This document shows positions 10,676 through 17,999 of a stretch of DNA of 64,000 nt, in pieces. Under the pieces are notes generated by a model. That model was given only the letters and a program-made list of their open reading frames with translations. It made no database searches and was not told the DNA's origin. Numbering within the stretch: position 1 is the first letter of the stretch; each line of letters starts with the position of its first letter. Source of the stretch: Lysobacterales bacterium (GTDB lineage: Bacteria; Pseudomonadota; Gammaproteobacteria; Xanthomonadales; Xanthomonadaceae); NCBI GenBank assembly GCA_017302035.1, contig JAFLEA010000010.1, forward strand, positions 1 through 64,000. Direction: 5' to 3'. The position numbers and the translations under genes are program-made.

Positions 10676-10840
10676 TCGGATCTCCGGGCGGGAAGCGGAA
10701 CAATCCCCAAGTCTAGGGGCCCGGCCGGGAACCGCCTTGCTGCGATGCCGCGAAAGCGGACAGGCGGAGGACTCGGCCTGTCCGGTTCCAGGGGCGGAGA
10801 CGCCGGCTCCGGACCGTTGCCCGGGGCGCGGCGTGCGGGC

Positions 10841-11374
10841 TCAGTCCCGCCCGCTGGCGCGCTGCATGGACTCGCGCAGGATCCGCTTGGCCTCGGCGGC
10901 ATTGCCCCAGCCATCGAGCTTGACCCACTTGCCCTGCTCCAGGTCCTTGTAGTGCTCGAAGAAGTGGCCGATGCGTTCCAGCCAGTGCGGCGAGACCTGT
11001 TCGATGTCCTCCACGTGGCCATAGCCCGAGAACACCTTGGAGATCGGCACCGCCAGGATCTTCTCGTCGCCGCCGGCCTCGTCGGTCATCTTCAGCACGC
11101 CCACCGGGCGGCAGCGCACCACCGAGCCGGGGATCAGCGGCAGCGGCAGCACCACCAGCACGTCGGCCGGGTCGCCGTCGCCGCACAGGGTGTCGGGCAC
11201 GTAGCCGTAGTTGCACGGATAGCGCATCGGGGTGGAGAGGATGCGGTCGACGAAGATCGCGCCGGTGGCCTTGTCCACTTCGTACTTGACCGGCTCGGAG
11301 TCCTTGGGGATCTCGATGACGACATTGATTTCGTCCGGCGGATTGCGGCCGGAATCGACCTGGTGCAGGGCCAT
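10841..11374 (-). CDS. ppa: inorganic pyrophosphatase
   Basis: Hydrolyses pyrophosphate released by biosynthesis; soluble family I enzyme of 178 residues, the normal length. The signature DGDPADVLVV near residue 60 holds the metal-binding aspartates, and the E/K/Y/D residues around MRYPCNYGYVPDTL complete the active site. Start MALHQVDSGR is chosen over longer frames because it gives the family length and lies close to conserved sequence. It is divergent from the FAH-like gene, with a shared upstream region of 168 bases. Confidence 0.96.
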   Translation of the reverse strand: MALHQVDSGRNPPDEINVVIEIPKDSEPVKYEVDKATGAIFVDRILSTPMRYPCNYGYVPDTLCGDGDPADVLVVLPLPLIPGSVVRCRPVGVLKMTDEAGGDEKILAVPISKVFSGYGHVEDIEQVSPHWLERIGHFFEHYKDLEQGKWVKLDGWGNAAEAKRILRESMQRASGRD

Positions 11375-11470
11375 CTGCGGCTCCGTGGAGAGCGTGGAAG
11401 AGGGCGCACATTCTACGCCCTGGCATGCTGCGGCGCACAAAGCGGGGCCTGCCGGCCGGCCGGGCCAGGG

Positions 11471-11493
11471 CAATGTTTCCAATGAAACGATTG
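11471..11493. promoter_or_regulatory. operator-like inverted repeat between ppa and the FAH-like gene
   Basis: Arms CAATGTTTC and GAAACGATTG flank a CAAT spacer, giving a near-perfect dyad. A -10-like TACAAT follows at 11505-11510 on the plus strand, so the dyad covers the -35 area of the FAH/maiA promoter. A repressor or activator site for the catabolic genes is the likely reading. The regulator is not in the window. Confidence 0.4.
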
Positions 11494-11542
11494 TCCCGGA
11501 CCGCTACAATTCCGCTCCCCAGGCCCGCAGGAGTGCGCCGCG

Positions 11543-12535
11543 ATGAAGCTAGGAACCCTCAAGGAAGGCGGCCGTGACGGCACCCTCGTGGTCGTGTCGC
11601 GCGACCTGGCCCGCGCCGTGCGCGCCAGCGGCATCGCCACCACCCTGCAGCAGGCCCTGGACGACTGGCAGCGCGCCGCGCCGCGCCTGGTCGCGCTGGC
11701 GCAGGCGCTGGAAGCCGGCCAGGCCGCCGGGGCCTTTGCCCTGGAGATGGATGCGCTGGCCGCGCCGCTGCCGCGCGCCTACGAATTCGTCGACGGCAGC
11801 GCCTACCTCCCGCACGTGGAGCGGGTGCGCCGCGCGCGCGGGGCCGAAGTGCCGGAGAGCTTCTATACCGACCCGCTGATGTACCAGGCCACCAGTTCCG
11901 GCTTCTACGGCCCGCGCGACCCGGTGCGCGTGGTCAGCGAGGACTACGGCATCGACCTGGAGGCGGAGATCGTGGTGGTCACCGACGACGTGCCGATGGC
12001 CGTCACCCCGGAGCAGGCCGCCGGCCACATCCAACTGGTGGGCCTGGTCAACGACGTCTCCCTGCGCAACCTGATCCCGCCGGAGCTGGCCAAGGGCTTC
12101 GGCTTCCTCCAGTCCAAGCCGCGCTCGGCGCTGTCGCCGGTGCTGGCCACCCCGGACGAACTGGGCGCGGACTGGCGCGGCAACAAGCTGCACCTGCCGC
12201 TGCTGACCCACATCAACGGCCAGTGGTTCGGCGCCCCGGAAGCCGGCGAGGACATGCAGTTCGACTTCGCCCAGTTGGTCGCGCACGCGGCCAGGACCCG
12301 GCCGCTGGCGGCCGGCACGATCGTCGGCTCGGGCACGATCGCCAACCAGGACGTCGCCCGCGGCGCCTCCTGCTTCGCCGAGCAGCGCACCGTGGAAACC
12401 CTGCGCGACGGCAAGCCGAGCACTCCGTTCATGAAGTTCGGCGACAGCGTGCGGATCGAGATGCTCGACCGCGAGGGCCGCAGCCTGTTCGGCGCCATCG
12501 AGCAGCGCATCGAGCGCCAGCCCTTGCCGGCGTGA
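11543..12535 (+). CDS. fumarylacetoacetate hydrolase family protein
   Basis: Member of the FAH fold family, 330 residues. These enzymes hydrolyse carbon-carbon bonds of acylpyruvate-type compounds; with maiA next door the likely substrate is 4-fumarylacetoacetate, the last step of tyrosine and homogentisate breakdown to fumarate and acetoacetate. Metal-binding acidic residues are visible in YGIDLEAEIVVVTDD (near 136) and further in QLVGLVNDVSLR. GSGTIANQDVARGASCFAEQR near 260-280 is the typical C-terminal glycine motif region. An N-terminal lead domain (1-90) is present. Start at 11543 with GGAG at 11530. maiA follows 37 bases later. Confidence 0.85.
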   Translation: MKLGTLKEGGRDGTLVVVSRDLARAVRASGIATTLQQALDDWQRAAPRLVALAQALEAGQAAGAFALEMDALAAPLPRAYEFVDGSAYLPHVERVRRARGAEVPESFYTDPLMYQATSSGFYGPRDPVRVVSEDYGIDLEAEIVVVTDDVPMAVTPEQAAGHIQLVGLVNDVSLRNLIPPELAKGFGFLQSKPRSALSPVLATPDELGADWRGNKLHLPLLTHINGQWFGAPEAGEDMQFDFAQLVAHAARTRPLAAGTIVGSGTIANQDVARGASCFAEQRTVETLRDGKPSTPFMKFGDSVRIEMLDREGRSLFGAIEQRIERQPLPA

Positions 12536-12572
12536 CCGGAGTATCGTGTCCGGGCTCCCCGGGAGGATGGCG

Positions 12573-13244
12573 ATGGACAGGACCGGCGACGAAGGGCTGC
12601 ACCTGTATTCCTATTGGCGCTCCAGCGCCGCCTGGCGGGTCCGCATCGGACTGCGCCTGAAGGGCCTGGCCTGCACGATCGAGCCGGTGCACCTGCTGCG
12701 CGATGGCGGCGAGCAGCATGCGGCCGCCTATGCCGAACTCAATCCGCAGCAGTTGGTGCCGCTGCTGCTGCACGGCCATCGCGCCGTGAGCCAGTCGCTG
12801 GCGATCCTCGAGTACCTGGAGGAGGTCTGGCCGCACGCCGCGCCGCTGCTGCCGGCCACCGCCCGTGAACGCGCCCGGGTGCGGGCGCTGGCGCAGCTGG
12901 TGGCCTGCGACATCCATCCGCTCAACAACCTGCGCGTGCTGCAATACCTGGAGCGCGAATGGAACGTGCCGCAGGACGGGCGCGAGGCCTGGGTGCGGCA
13001 CTGGATCGGCGAGGGGCTGGGCGCGTTCGAGGCACTGGTTGCCGAGAATCCGGCCACCGGGGCCCATTGCCATGGCGACCTGCCCGGGCTGGCCGACTGC
13101 TGCCTGGTGCCGCAGCTCTACAACGCGCGCCGCTTCGGCATGGACGTGGCGCAGTGGCCGACCCTGGCGCGGATCGAGCAGGCCTGCCTGGCCCTGCCGG
13201 CGTTCCGGGATTCCGCTCCCGACGCCCAGCCGGACGCGCCCTGA
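12573..13244 (+). CDS. maiA: maleylacetoacetate isomerase (zeta-class GST)
   Basis: Glutathione-dependent isomerase of maleylacetoacetate to fumarylacetoacetate, 223 residues. The N-terminal thioredoxin fold opens LYSYWRSSAAWRVRIGLRLKG, the SSAAWRVRI motif being the zeta-class glutathione-activating serine region. The helical C-terminal domain follows. Start at 12573 is chosen because GGGAGG (12561-12566) sits 6 bases upstream, while the alternative ATG at 12567 directly abuts it. It acts immediately before the FAH-like product, and the two are almost certainly co-transcribed. Convergent with pilU (4 bases between stops). Confidence 0.92.
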   Translation: MDRTGDEGLHLYSYWRSSAAWRVRIGLRLKGLACTIEPVHLLRDGGEQHAAAYAELNPQQLVPLLLHGHRAVSQSLAILEYLEEVWPHAAPLLPATARERARVRALAQLVACDIHPLNNLRVLQYLEREWNVPQDGREAWVRHWIGEGLGAFEALVAENPATGAHCHGDLPGLADCCLVPQLYNARRFGMDVAQWPTLARIEQACLALPAFRDSAPDAQPDAP

Positions 13245-13248
13245 GCGA

Positions 13249-14385
13249 TCAGATGAAGCCGTGGGTGATGGTCGGCGAGGCCGGCATCGCGGTCACGTCC
13301 GCGTAGGGATCGTGTTCCTCGCTTGCGCCTTCGGACAGGCGGAACTTCAGCGCCAGGCCATCGCGCGAGTCGGCCGCGCGCAGCGCCTCCTCCTGCTCGA
13401 TCCGACCCTGCTTGACCATCCGGAACAGGCACTGGTCGAAGCTGTGCATGCCTTCCTCCAGCGAGCCTTCCATCGCCGCCTTGATCTCGTGCACCTGGCC
13501 ACGGCGCAGCAGGTCGCGGATCATCGGGGTGTTGATCAGCACTTCGGTGGCCGGCAGGCGGCGCTCGTCCAGGCCCTTGACCAGGCGCAGCGAAACCACC
13601 GCGCGCAGGTTCAGGGCCAGGTTCATCAGCACGTTCTTGTGCGCGCTCTCGGGGAAGAAGTTGAGGATGCGCTCGATGGTCTGGTCGGCATTGTTGGAGT
13701 GCAGGGTGGCCAGGCACAGGTGACCGGTCTCGGCGAAGGCGATCGCCGCCTCCATCGTGGTCGCGTCCAGGATCTCGCCGATCAGGATCACGTCCGGCGC
13801 CTCGCGCATCGCGTTCTTCAGCGCGTTGTGGAAGGCGTGGGTGTCCAGGCCGACCTCGCGCTGGTTGACGATCGACTTCTTGTGCCGGTGCAGGTACTCG
13901 ATCGGATCCTCGATGGTGAGGATGTGCCCGGTGGTGCTGCTGTTGCGGTGGTCGATCATCGAGGCCAGCGCGGTCGACTTGCCCGAGCCGGTGGAGCCCA
14001 CCAGCAGGACCAGCCCGCGCGGGGTCATGATGATGTCCTTGAGCACCTGCGGCAGGTTCAGGTCCTCGATGCTGGGGATCACGCTGCGGATCGCGCGGAT
14101 CACCATGCCGACCTCGCCGCGCTGCTTGAACACGTTGACCCGGAAGCGACCGGCGTCGGGCAGGGCGATGGCCATGTTCAGTTCCAGCTCGCGCTCGAAC
14201 TGCGGCACCTGGCCCTCGTCCATCAGCGAATAGGCGATCTTCTTGACCATCCCCGGCGGCAGGCCGGTATTGCCCAGGGGATAGAGCTTGCCCTCGATCT
14301 TGATGTAGACCGGCGCCCCGGTGGTCAGGAACATGTCCGAGGCGTTCTTCTCGGTCATCAGCTTCAGGAAGTAGCCGATATCCAT
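13249..14385 (-). CDS. pilU: type IV pilus retraction ATPase PilU
   Basis: Hexameric motor ATPase acting with PilT in pilus retraction and twitching. 378 residues with Walker A VGSTGSGKST near 128-137, the Asp box and Walker B region PDVILIGEILD near 198, and a His box ATLHSNNADQTIERI. The sequence MDIGYFLKLMTEKNASDMFLTTGAPVYIKIEGKL and the EEGMHSFDQCLF segment are PilU- rather than PilT-like. No pilT is in the window on either side; in Xanthomonadaceae it is usually nearby, so this placement is slightly unusual. Confidence 0.93.
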   Translation of the reverse strand: MDIGYFLKLMTEKNASDMFLTTGAPVYIKIEGKLYPLGNTGLPPGMVKKIAYSLMDEGQVPQFERELELNMAIALPDAGRFRVNVFKQRGEVGMVIRAIRSVIPSIEDLNLPQVLKDIIMTPRGLVLLVGSTGSGKSTALASMIDHRNSSTTGHILTIEDPIEYLHRHKKSIVNQREVGLDTHAFHNALKNAMREAPDVILIGEILDATTMEAAIAFAETGHLCLATLHSNNADQTIERILNFFPESAHKNVLMNLALNLRAVVSLRLVKGLDERRLPATEVLINTPMIRDLLRRGQVHEIKAAMEGSLEEGMHSFDQCLFRMVKQGRIEQEEALRAADSRDGLALKFRLSEGASEEHDPYADVTAMPASPTITHGFI

Positions 14386-14494
14386 GGTGCGACGATCCCC
14401 AATGCTCGAATTCGTTGTCCCCGCGGCGCGCCCGTTGCACGGGCGCCGCAGGCTTCAGACAATGGCCGTGCCGACCCGACACGACACTTCCCCG

Positions 14495-14899
14495 ATGAAT
14501 GCCCATCTGAACAGGCCTAGCTTCGCACACTTCCGCCGATGCCTGTATGCATTGGTTGCCGCAACCGGGCTGGCGGTCACAGCCCAGGCCCAGGTGGTCT
14601 CCTCGCCCGACCTGCAGCGCGCGCAGCAGGCGGTGCAGCAGGCCCGGGATGCCGATGCCGACCAGTACGCGCCGGACCTGCTCGAGTCGGCGCGGCAGCG
14701 CCTGATCCAGGCCCAGGCCGGGGCGATGTCGCGCAGTCGCGGCGAGCGGCGCGAAGCGGAGCAGTTGGCCCGCGAGGTGGCGGCCGACGCCGACCTCGCG
14801 CGGGCCCGCAGCGAACGGGCCCAGGCCGAGGCTGCATTGCGCCAGCGGCGCGCGGAGATCGCGGCGCTGCAGCAGTCGCTGGAGGAGGGCGCGCCATGA
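14495..14899 (+). CDS. exported DUF4398-like helical protein
   Basis: Secreted protein of 134 residues. A signal peptide covers residues about 1-32 (LYALVAATGLAVTAQA, cleavage after AQA). The mature part is almost wholly charged helix, rich in Ala, Arg, Glu and Gln (DLQRAQQAVQQARDADADQYAPDLL), the pattern of DUF4398 periplasmic proteins. ATG at 14495 places the signal peptide correctly. It overlaps the OmpA-like gene by four bases (ATGA), so the two are coupled and probably act together at the cell wall. Confidence 0.75.
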   Translation: MNAHLNRPSFAHFRRCLYALVAATGLAVTAQAQVVSSPDLQRAQQAVQQARDADADQYAPDLLESARQRLIQAQAGAMSRSRGERREAEQLAREVAADADLARARSERAQAEAALRQRRAEIAALQQSLEEGAP

Positions 14900-15774
14900 A
14901 CAAGACCGTGCTGATCGCATGCTTGCTGCTGGCGGCCACGGCCGCCCGTGCCGCCGATGACCCGGACGCGCTGCGCCTGCAGGCGCGGATGGGCGTGCTT
15001 CGCGGCGATCCGTCGCTGGGGCGGATGGCCGCGTTCGAGCAGATGGAGGCGCAGCAGGCCATCGCCGCATTGGCCGATGCCCGTCGCAGCGAGCGGGCCG
15101 GCGCGCTGTACCTGGCCGAGCGCCGGGTGGAGATCGCGGAGAACGCGGCCGTCGCAGAAGCCGCACGCCGCGAACTGGACAGCCTGGACCGGCAGCACAA
15201 TGCGTTGCTGCTGCGCGCCGCGCGCCGCGATGCCGAGCGCGCCCGCCAGGAAGCCGAACGCCTGCGCATCCAGTCGCAGATCCAGGCCGAGGAGACCGAG
15301 CGCCTGCGTCTGGAGGCCGAGGCCGAAGCGGCGGCGCGCTCGGACGCCGAGCAGGCGCTGAGTACGGTGGCTGGCAAGCAGACCGCGCAATTGAGCGCGG
15401 CGCGGCGCAAGGAGGCGGCGTTGGCGCGCCAGGAGGCCGAACTGGTGTCCGGGGCCAAGCTGCCGCCATCGAGCTTCGAATCGCGCGGCGAAGTGTTCGC
15501 GTTGCCGGCCGCCGGATTCGCCTCCGGCAAGGGTGCGTTGACGCCAGAAGGCAAGGCTGCGGCGAGCGCGCTGGCCGCCTACCTGCAGATCGGCAAGCGC
15601 GGCAACGTGCGGGTGCAGGCTTTCGACCAGGACGCCAAGCGCGCCCAGGCCCGGGCCGATGCGGTGAAGGCCGCGCTGGTCGCCGGCGGAATGCCGGCGG
15701 CACGGATCCAGGCCGCCGGGCGCAGGGCGGCTGCAACCCCGCAGGTGGCCGCCGAGGTCGTGGTTGCGCAGTAA
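14896..15774 (+). CDS. exported coiled-coil protein with OmpA-like C-terminus
   Basis: Signal peptide at residues 1-19 (MNKTVLIACLLLAATAARA). A long Ala/Arg/Glu-rich coiled coil follows (about 60-200). The C-terminal 95 residues (FESRGEVFALPAAGFASGKG ... QARADAVKAALVAGG) resemble an OmpA-type peptidoglycan-binding domain, though the consensus NxxLSxxRAxxV is degenerate here. 292 residues, periplasmic. The coiled coil could span from wall to membrane. Paired with the DUF4398-like gene; such pairs recur in proteobacterial envelope loci. Confidence 0.75.
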   Translation: MNKTVLIACLLLAATAARAADDPDALRLQARMGVLRGDPSLGRMAAFEQMEAQQAIAALADARRSERAGALYLAERRVEIAENAAVAEAARRELDSLDRQHNALLLRAARRDAERARQEAERLRIQSQIQAEETERLRLEAEAEAAARSDAEQALSTVAGKQTAQLSAARRKEAALARQEAELVSGAKLPPSSFESRGEVFALPAAGFASGKGALTPEGKAAASALAAYLQIGKRGNVRVQAFDQDAKRAQARADAVKAALVAGGMPAARIQAAGRRAAATPQVAAEVVVAQ

Positions 15775-15849
15775 AAATACTTTTTTAATCAGTGACTTGC
15801 ATGATATCCCGAGGCTTTCCGGCGTGCGCACCCCGGAGCCGGTCAGCTG

Positions 15850-15875
15850 AGTGATTCCCCGCAGGATCAATCACT
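15850..15875. repeat. perfect 7-bp inverted repeat
   Basis: AGTGATT at 15850-15856 and AATCACT at 15869-15875 flank a 12-base loop. It lies just upstream of the structured RNA candidate, where a promoter or processing site would be expected. No known site matches. Confidence 0.35.
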
Positions 15876-15890
15876 TGTCCGCAGGCTTGC

Positions 15891-16114
15891 CCCCTTCGGG
15901 GTCGAGGAGTAGGGTCGGATACCCAGGCGGTGTTTCCGCTGCCTGGGCGACCGGAGCACCCTGCCGATGCAGTCGTTGCCAGTTCCACCGGAGATCGCCG
16001 ACGGGCCGCAGCGGGTCCGGCCGGGAGTGACCGGCGGCGCGGTGGCTCCCGTGCTCCAGGACAGCTCCGAATACCCCACGCCCCGGACCCTGCAGGCCCG
16101 GGGCGTTTGTTTTC
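15891..16114 (+). ncRNA. structured non-coding RNA candidate, family unassigned
   Basis: In a 400-base gap without a convincing gene, long-range complementary segments nest properly. 15912-15919 pairs with 16066-16076 (three-base bulge), 15953-15959 with 16051-16057 (GGAGCAC/GTGCTCC, perfect), and 15985-15990 with 16040-16045. Local hairpins also form: 15922-15928 with 15941-15947 (CCCAGGC/GCCTGGG). A rod of about 185 nucleotides with a side hairpin on its 5' arm is followed at once by an intrinsic terminator. Size and architecture recall 6S RNA, but I cannot match its conserved bubble. A CsrA-binding RNA is an alternative, since several GGA motifs occur, one in the loop of GGGTCGGATACCC. Confidence 0.5.
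16079..16114 (+). terminator. intrinsic terminator after the RNA candidate
   Basis: CGCCCCGG (16079-16086) pairs with CCGGGGCG (16098-16105), followed by TTTGTTTT. It ends the non-coding RNA and separates it from the YdcH-like gene, which has its own ribosome binding site. Confidence 0.8.
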
Positions 16115-16178
16115 CAGGGCCGGCCAGGCGGGCCGGCATCCCCGGCACGGACGCATGACGATCCCAGGAGGTGCAGAC

Positions 16179-16397
16179 ATGTTCGAAGGGCAACCGCAGG
16201 CCGAAATCGACGCATTGATCAAGAGCGACCCGGAGTTCAAGCAGCTCTACCAGCGCCACCGCACGCTGGACAAGAAGGTCACGGACGCCGAACTCGGGGT
16301 CCTGCCGATCGACGATGCCACGCTCGGCCAGATGAAGCGCGAGAAGCTGCACGCCAAGGAGAAGCTGCTGCAGATCTACGCCGCCCGGGCGCACTGA
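16179..16397 (+). CDS. YdcH/DUF465 family small protein
   Basis: 72-residue protein starting MFEGQPQAEIDALIKSDPEF, matching the DUF465 (YdcH) family of small helical-hairpin proteins: two charged helices joined near LGVLPIDDATLGQMKREKL. It is cytoplasmic and no activity is established for the family. A textbook AGGAGG at 16166-16171 lies 7 bases before the ATG, which fixes the start. It sits between the RNA terminator and two strong hairpins preceding the cystathionine beta-synthase gene. Confidence 0.85.
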   Translation: MFEGQPQAEIDALIKSDPEFKQLYQRHRTLDKKVTDAELGVLPIDDATLGQMKREKLHAKEKLLQIYAARAH

Positions 16398-16406
16398 CCG
16401 GGCATC

Positions 16407-16480
16407 CGGCCGGCTGGTGCCGGCCGACAGTTCCTGCCGTGGGCGGTGGCGGCCATCCTCGTCGGTCGCCACCGCCCACG
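16407..16480. repeat. two strong hairpins between ydcH-like gene and cystathionine beta-synthase
   Basis: First, CGGCCGGC (16407-16414) pairs with GCCGGCCG (16419-16426) around a TGGT loop. Second, a perfect 14-base pair: CGTGGGCGGTGGCG (16438-16451) with CGCCACCGCCCACG (16467-16480), 15-base loop. Neither is followed by a T-run, so they may stop RNA decay or act as a leader structure for the gene at 16612. The remaining 130 bases before that gene show no clear promoter. Confidence 0.6.
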
Positions 16481-16611
16481 CAATCCGCCGACCGGTACCG
16501 GTTCCGCTGAATCCCGCATCGCCGGCGGGCGGCCGCCGTTCCCGGCCATGCCGTTTCCGGTCGATAATCCCGGTTCCGCCGCACGACGCGGCCCGCCCCG
16601 GAGCGGATCGA

Positions 16612-17988
16612 ATGGCCCCGCACGATTCCGTGCTCGAATTGATCGGGCGCACGCCCATGGTCAAGGCCCGGCGCCTGGACGCCGGCGTGTGCGAGTTGTA
16701 CCTGAAGCTGGAGAACGCCAATCCCGGCGGCTCGATCAAGGACCGCATCGGCCTGTGGATGATCGAGGCGGCCGAGGCGCGCGGCGACATCCGTCCCGGC
16801 GCCACCCTGGTCGAGGGCACCGCCGGCAACACCGGCCTGGGCCTGGCCCTGGTCGCACAGCAGAAGGGCTACAAGCTGATCCTGGTGATCCCGGACAAGA
16901 TGAGCCGGGAGAAGATCTTCAACCTCAAGGCGATGGGCGCCGAGGTGGTGCTGACCCGCTCGGATGTGGGCCACGACCATCCCGAGTTCTACCAGAACCT
17001 GGCCGCGAAGATCGCCGCCGACACCCCGGGCGCCTACTTCATCAACCAGTTCGGCAACCCGGACAACCCGGCCGCGCACGAGGCTTCCACCGGCCCGGAG
17101 ATCGTCGAGCAGATGGCGTCGGTCGGCGGGTTCGACGCCATCGTGTTCGGCTGCGGCAGCACGGGCACGATGACCGGCCTGTCGCGCAGCCTGGCCAGGC
17201 TCGCGCCGGAGGTGGAACTGGTGCTGGCCGACCCCGTCGGCTCGGTCCTGGCCCAGTACGTCAACGAAGGCGTGCTCAGCGACAAGTCCGGCAGCTACAT
17301 GGTGGAGGGCATCGGCGGGGACCACCTGTTTTCGATCGCCGATTTCAGCCGGGTGAAGAAGGCCTACGCCATCCCCGATGCGGAGAGCTTCCACACTGCG
17401 CGCGAACTGCTGGCGAAGGAAGGCGTGCTCGGCGGCTCCTCCACCGGCACCCTGCTGGCCGCCGCGCTGAAGTACTGCCGCGAGCAGACCGTGCCGAAGA
17501 AAGTGGTGGTGCTGGTGCCGGACACCGGCAACAAGTACCTGTCGAAGATGTACAACGACTACTGGATGCTGGACAACGGCTTCCTCGAGCGCCCGCAGTA
17601 CGGCGACCTGCGCGACCTGATCCTGCGTCCGTACAGCCAGCGCGACACCGTGGTGGTGGCGCCGACCGACCAGCTCACCATCGCCTACCAGCGGATGAAG
17701 CTGTACGACGTCTCGCAGCTGCCGGTGATGGAGGGAGAGCAACTGGCCGGGATCATCGACGAGAGCGACGTGCTGCTGCACGTGTACGGCGACGAGGCGC
17801 GGTTCCGCGACCCGGTGTCGGTGGCGATGGTCAGCAAGCTGGAGAAGCTGGACGTGAAGTCGCCGATCGAGGCGCTGCTGCCGGTGTTCGACCGCGGCCA
17901 GGTGGCGATCGTGATGGACGGGGAGAGGTTCCTGGGGCTGATCACCCGGATCGACCTGCTCAACTACCTGCGCCGTCGAGTATCGTGA
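16612..17988 (+). CDS. cystathionine beta-synthase
   Basis: PLP enzyme joining homocysteine and serine to cystathionine (reverse transsulfuration), 458 residues. The N-terminal fold II domain (1-320) has the PLP lysine in NPGGSIKDRIG (near 38), the phosphate-binding GTAGNTG (near 70), and GCGSTGTMTG (near 182). The C-terminal 125 residues hold a pair of CBS modules (DTVVVAPTDQLTIAYQRMKL, then GQVAIVMDGERFLGLITRIDLL), as in full-length CBS and unlike plain cysteine synthases. Start ATG at 16612 has GGAG-like bases upstream. Its pathway partner, cystathionine gamma-lyase, is at 32051. gspE begins 11 bases after the stop. Confidence 0.9.
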   Translation: MAPHDSVLELIGRTPMVKARRLDAGVCELYLKLENANPGGSIKDRIGLWMIEAAEARGDIRPGATLVEGTAGNTGLGLALVAQQKGYKLILVIPDKMSREKIFNLKAMGAEVVLTRSDVGHDHPEFYQNLAAKIAADTPGAYFINQFGNPDNPAAHEASTGPEIVEQMASVGGFDAIVFGCGSTGTMTGLSRSLARLAPEVELVLADPVGSVLAQYVNEGVLSDKSGSYMVEGIGGDHLFSIADFSRVKKAYAIPDAESFHTARELLAKEGVLGGSSTGTLLAAALKYCREQTVPKKVVVLVPDTGNKYLSKMYNDYWMLDNGFLERPQYGDLRDLILRPYSQRDTVVVAPTDQLTIAYQRMKLYDVSQLPVMEGEQLAGIIDESDVLLHVYGDEARFRDPVSVAMVSKLEKLDVKSPIEALLPVFDRGQVAIVMDGERFLGLITRIDLLNYLRRRVS

Positions 17989-17999
17989 GGCCGCCCTCC

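Noticed and set aside
13118..15736. Minus-strand open frame of 872 codons across maiA, pilU and the OmpA-like gene
   Set aside because: Includes a shifted frame of pilU and antisense of two others; it has no consistent composition.
15891..16060. Known riboswitch (yybP-ykoY, SAH or FMN type) before the YdcH-like gene
   Set aside because: GAGGAGTAGG recalls the yybP-ykoY start but the partner GCAAGACC element is absent; other aptamer cores were not found, and the terminator separates the RNA from the gene.
15967..16158. 63-codon open frame on the plus strand
   Set aside because: It overlaps the paired arms of the RNA candidate and its terminator, has no ribosome site, and its composition is not protein-like.
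16446..17999. N-terminal extension of gspE through the CBS gene
   Set aside because: Codons there are the CBS gene in another frame; GspE homology begins at the ATG at 18000.
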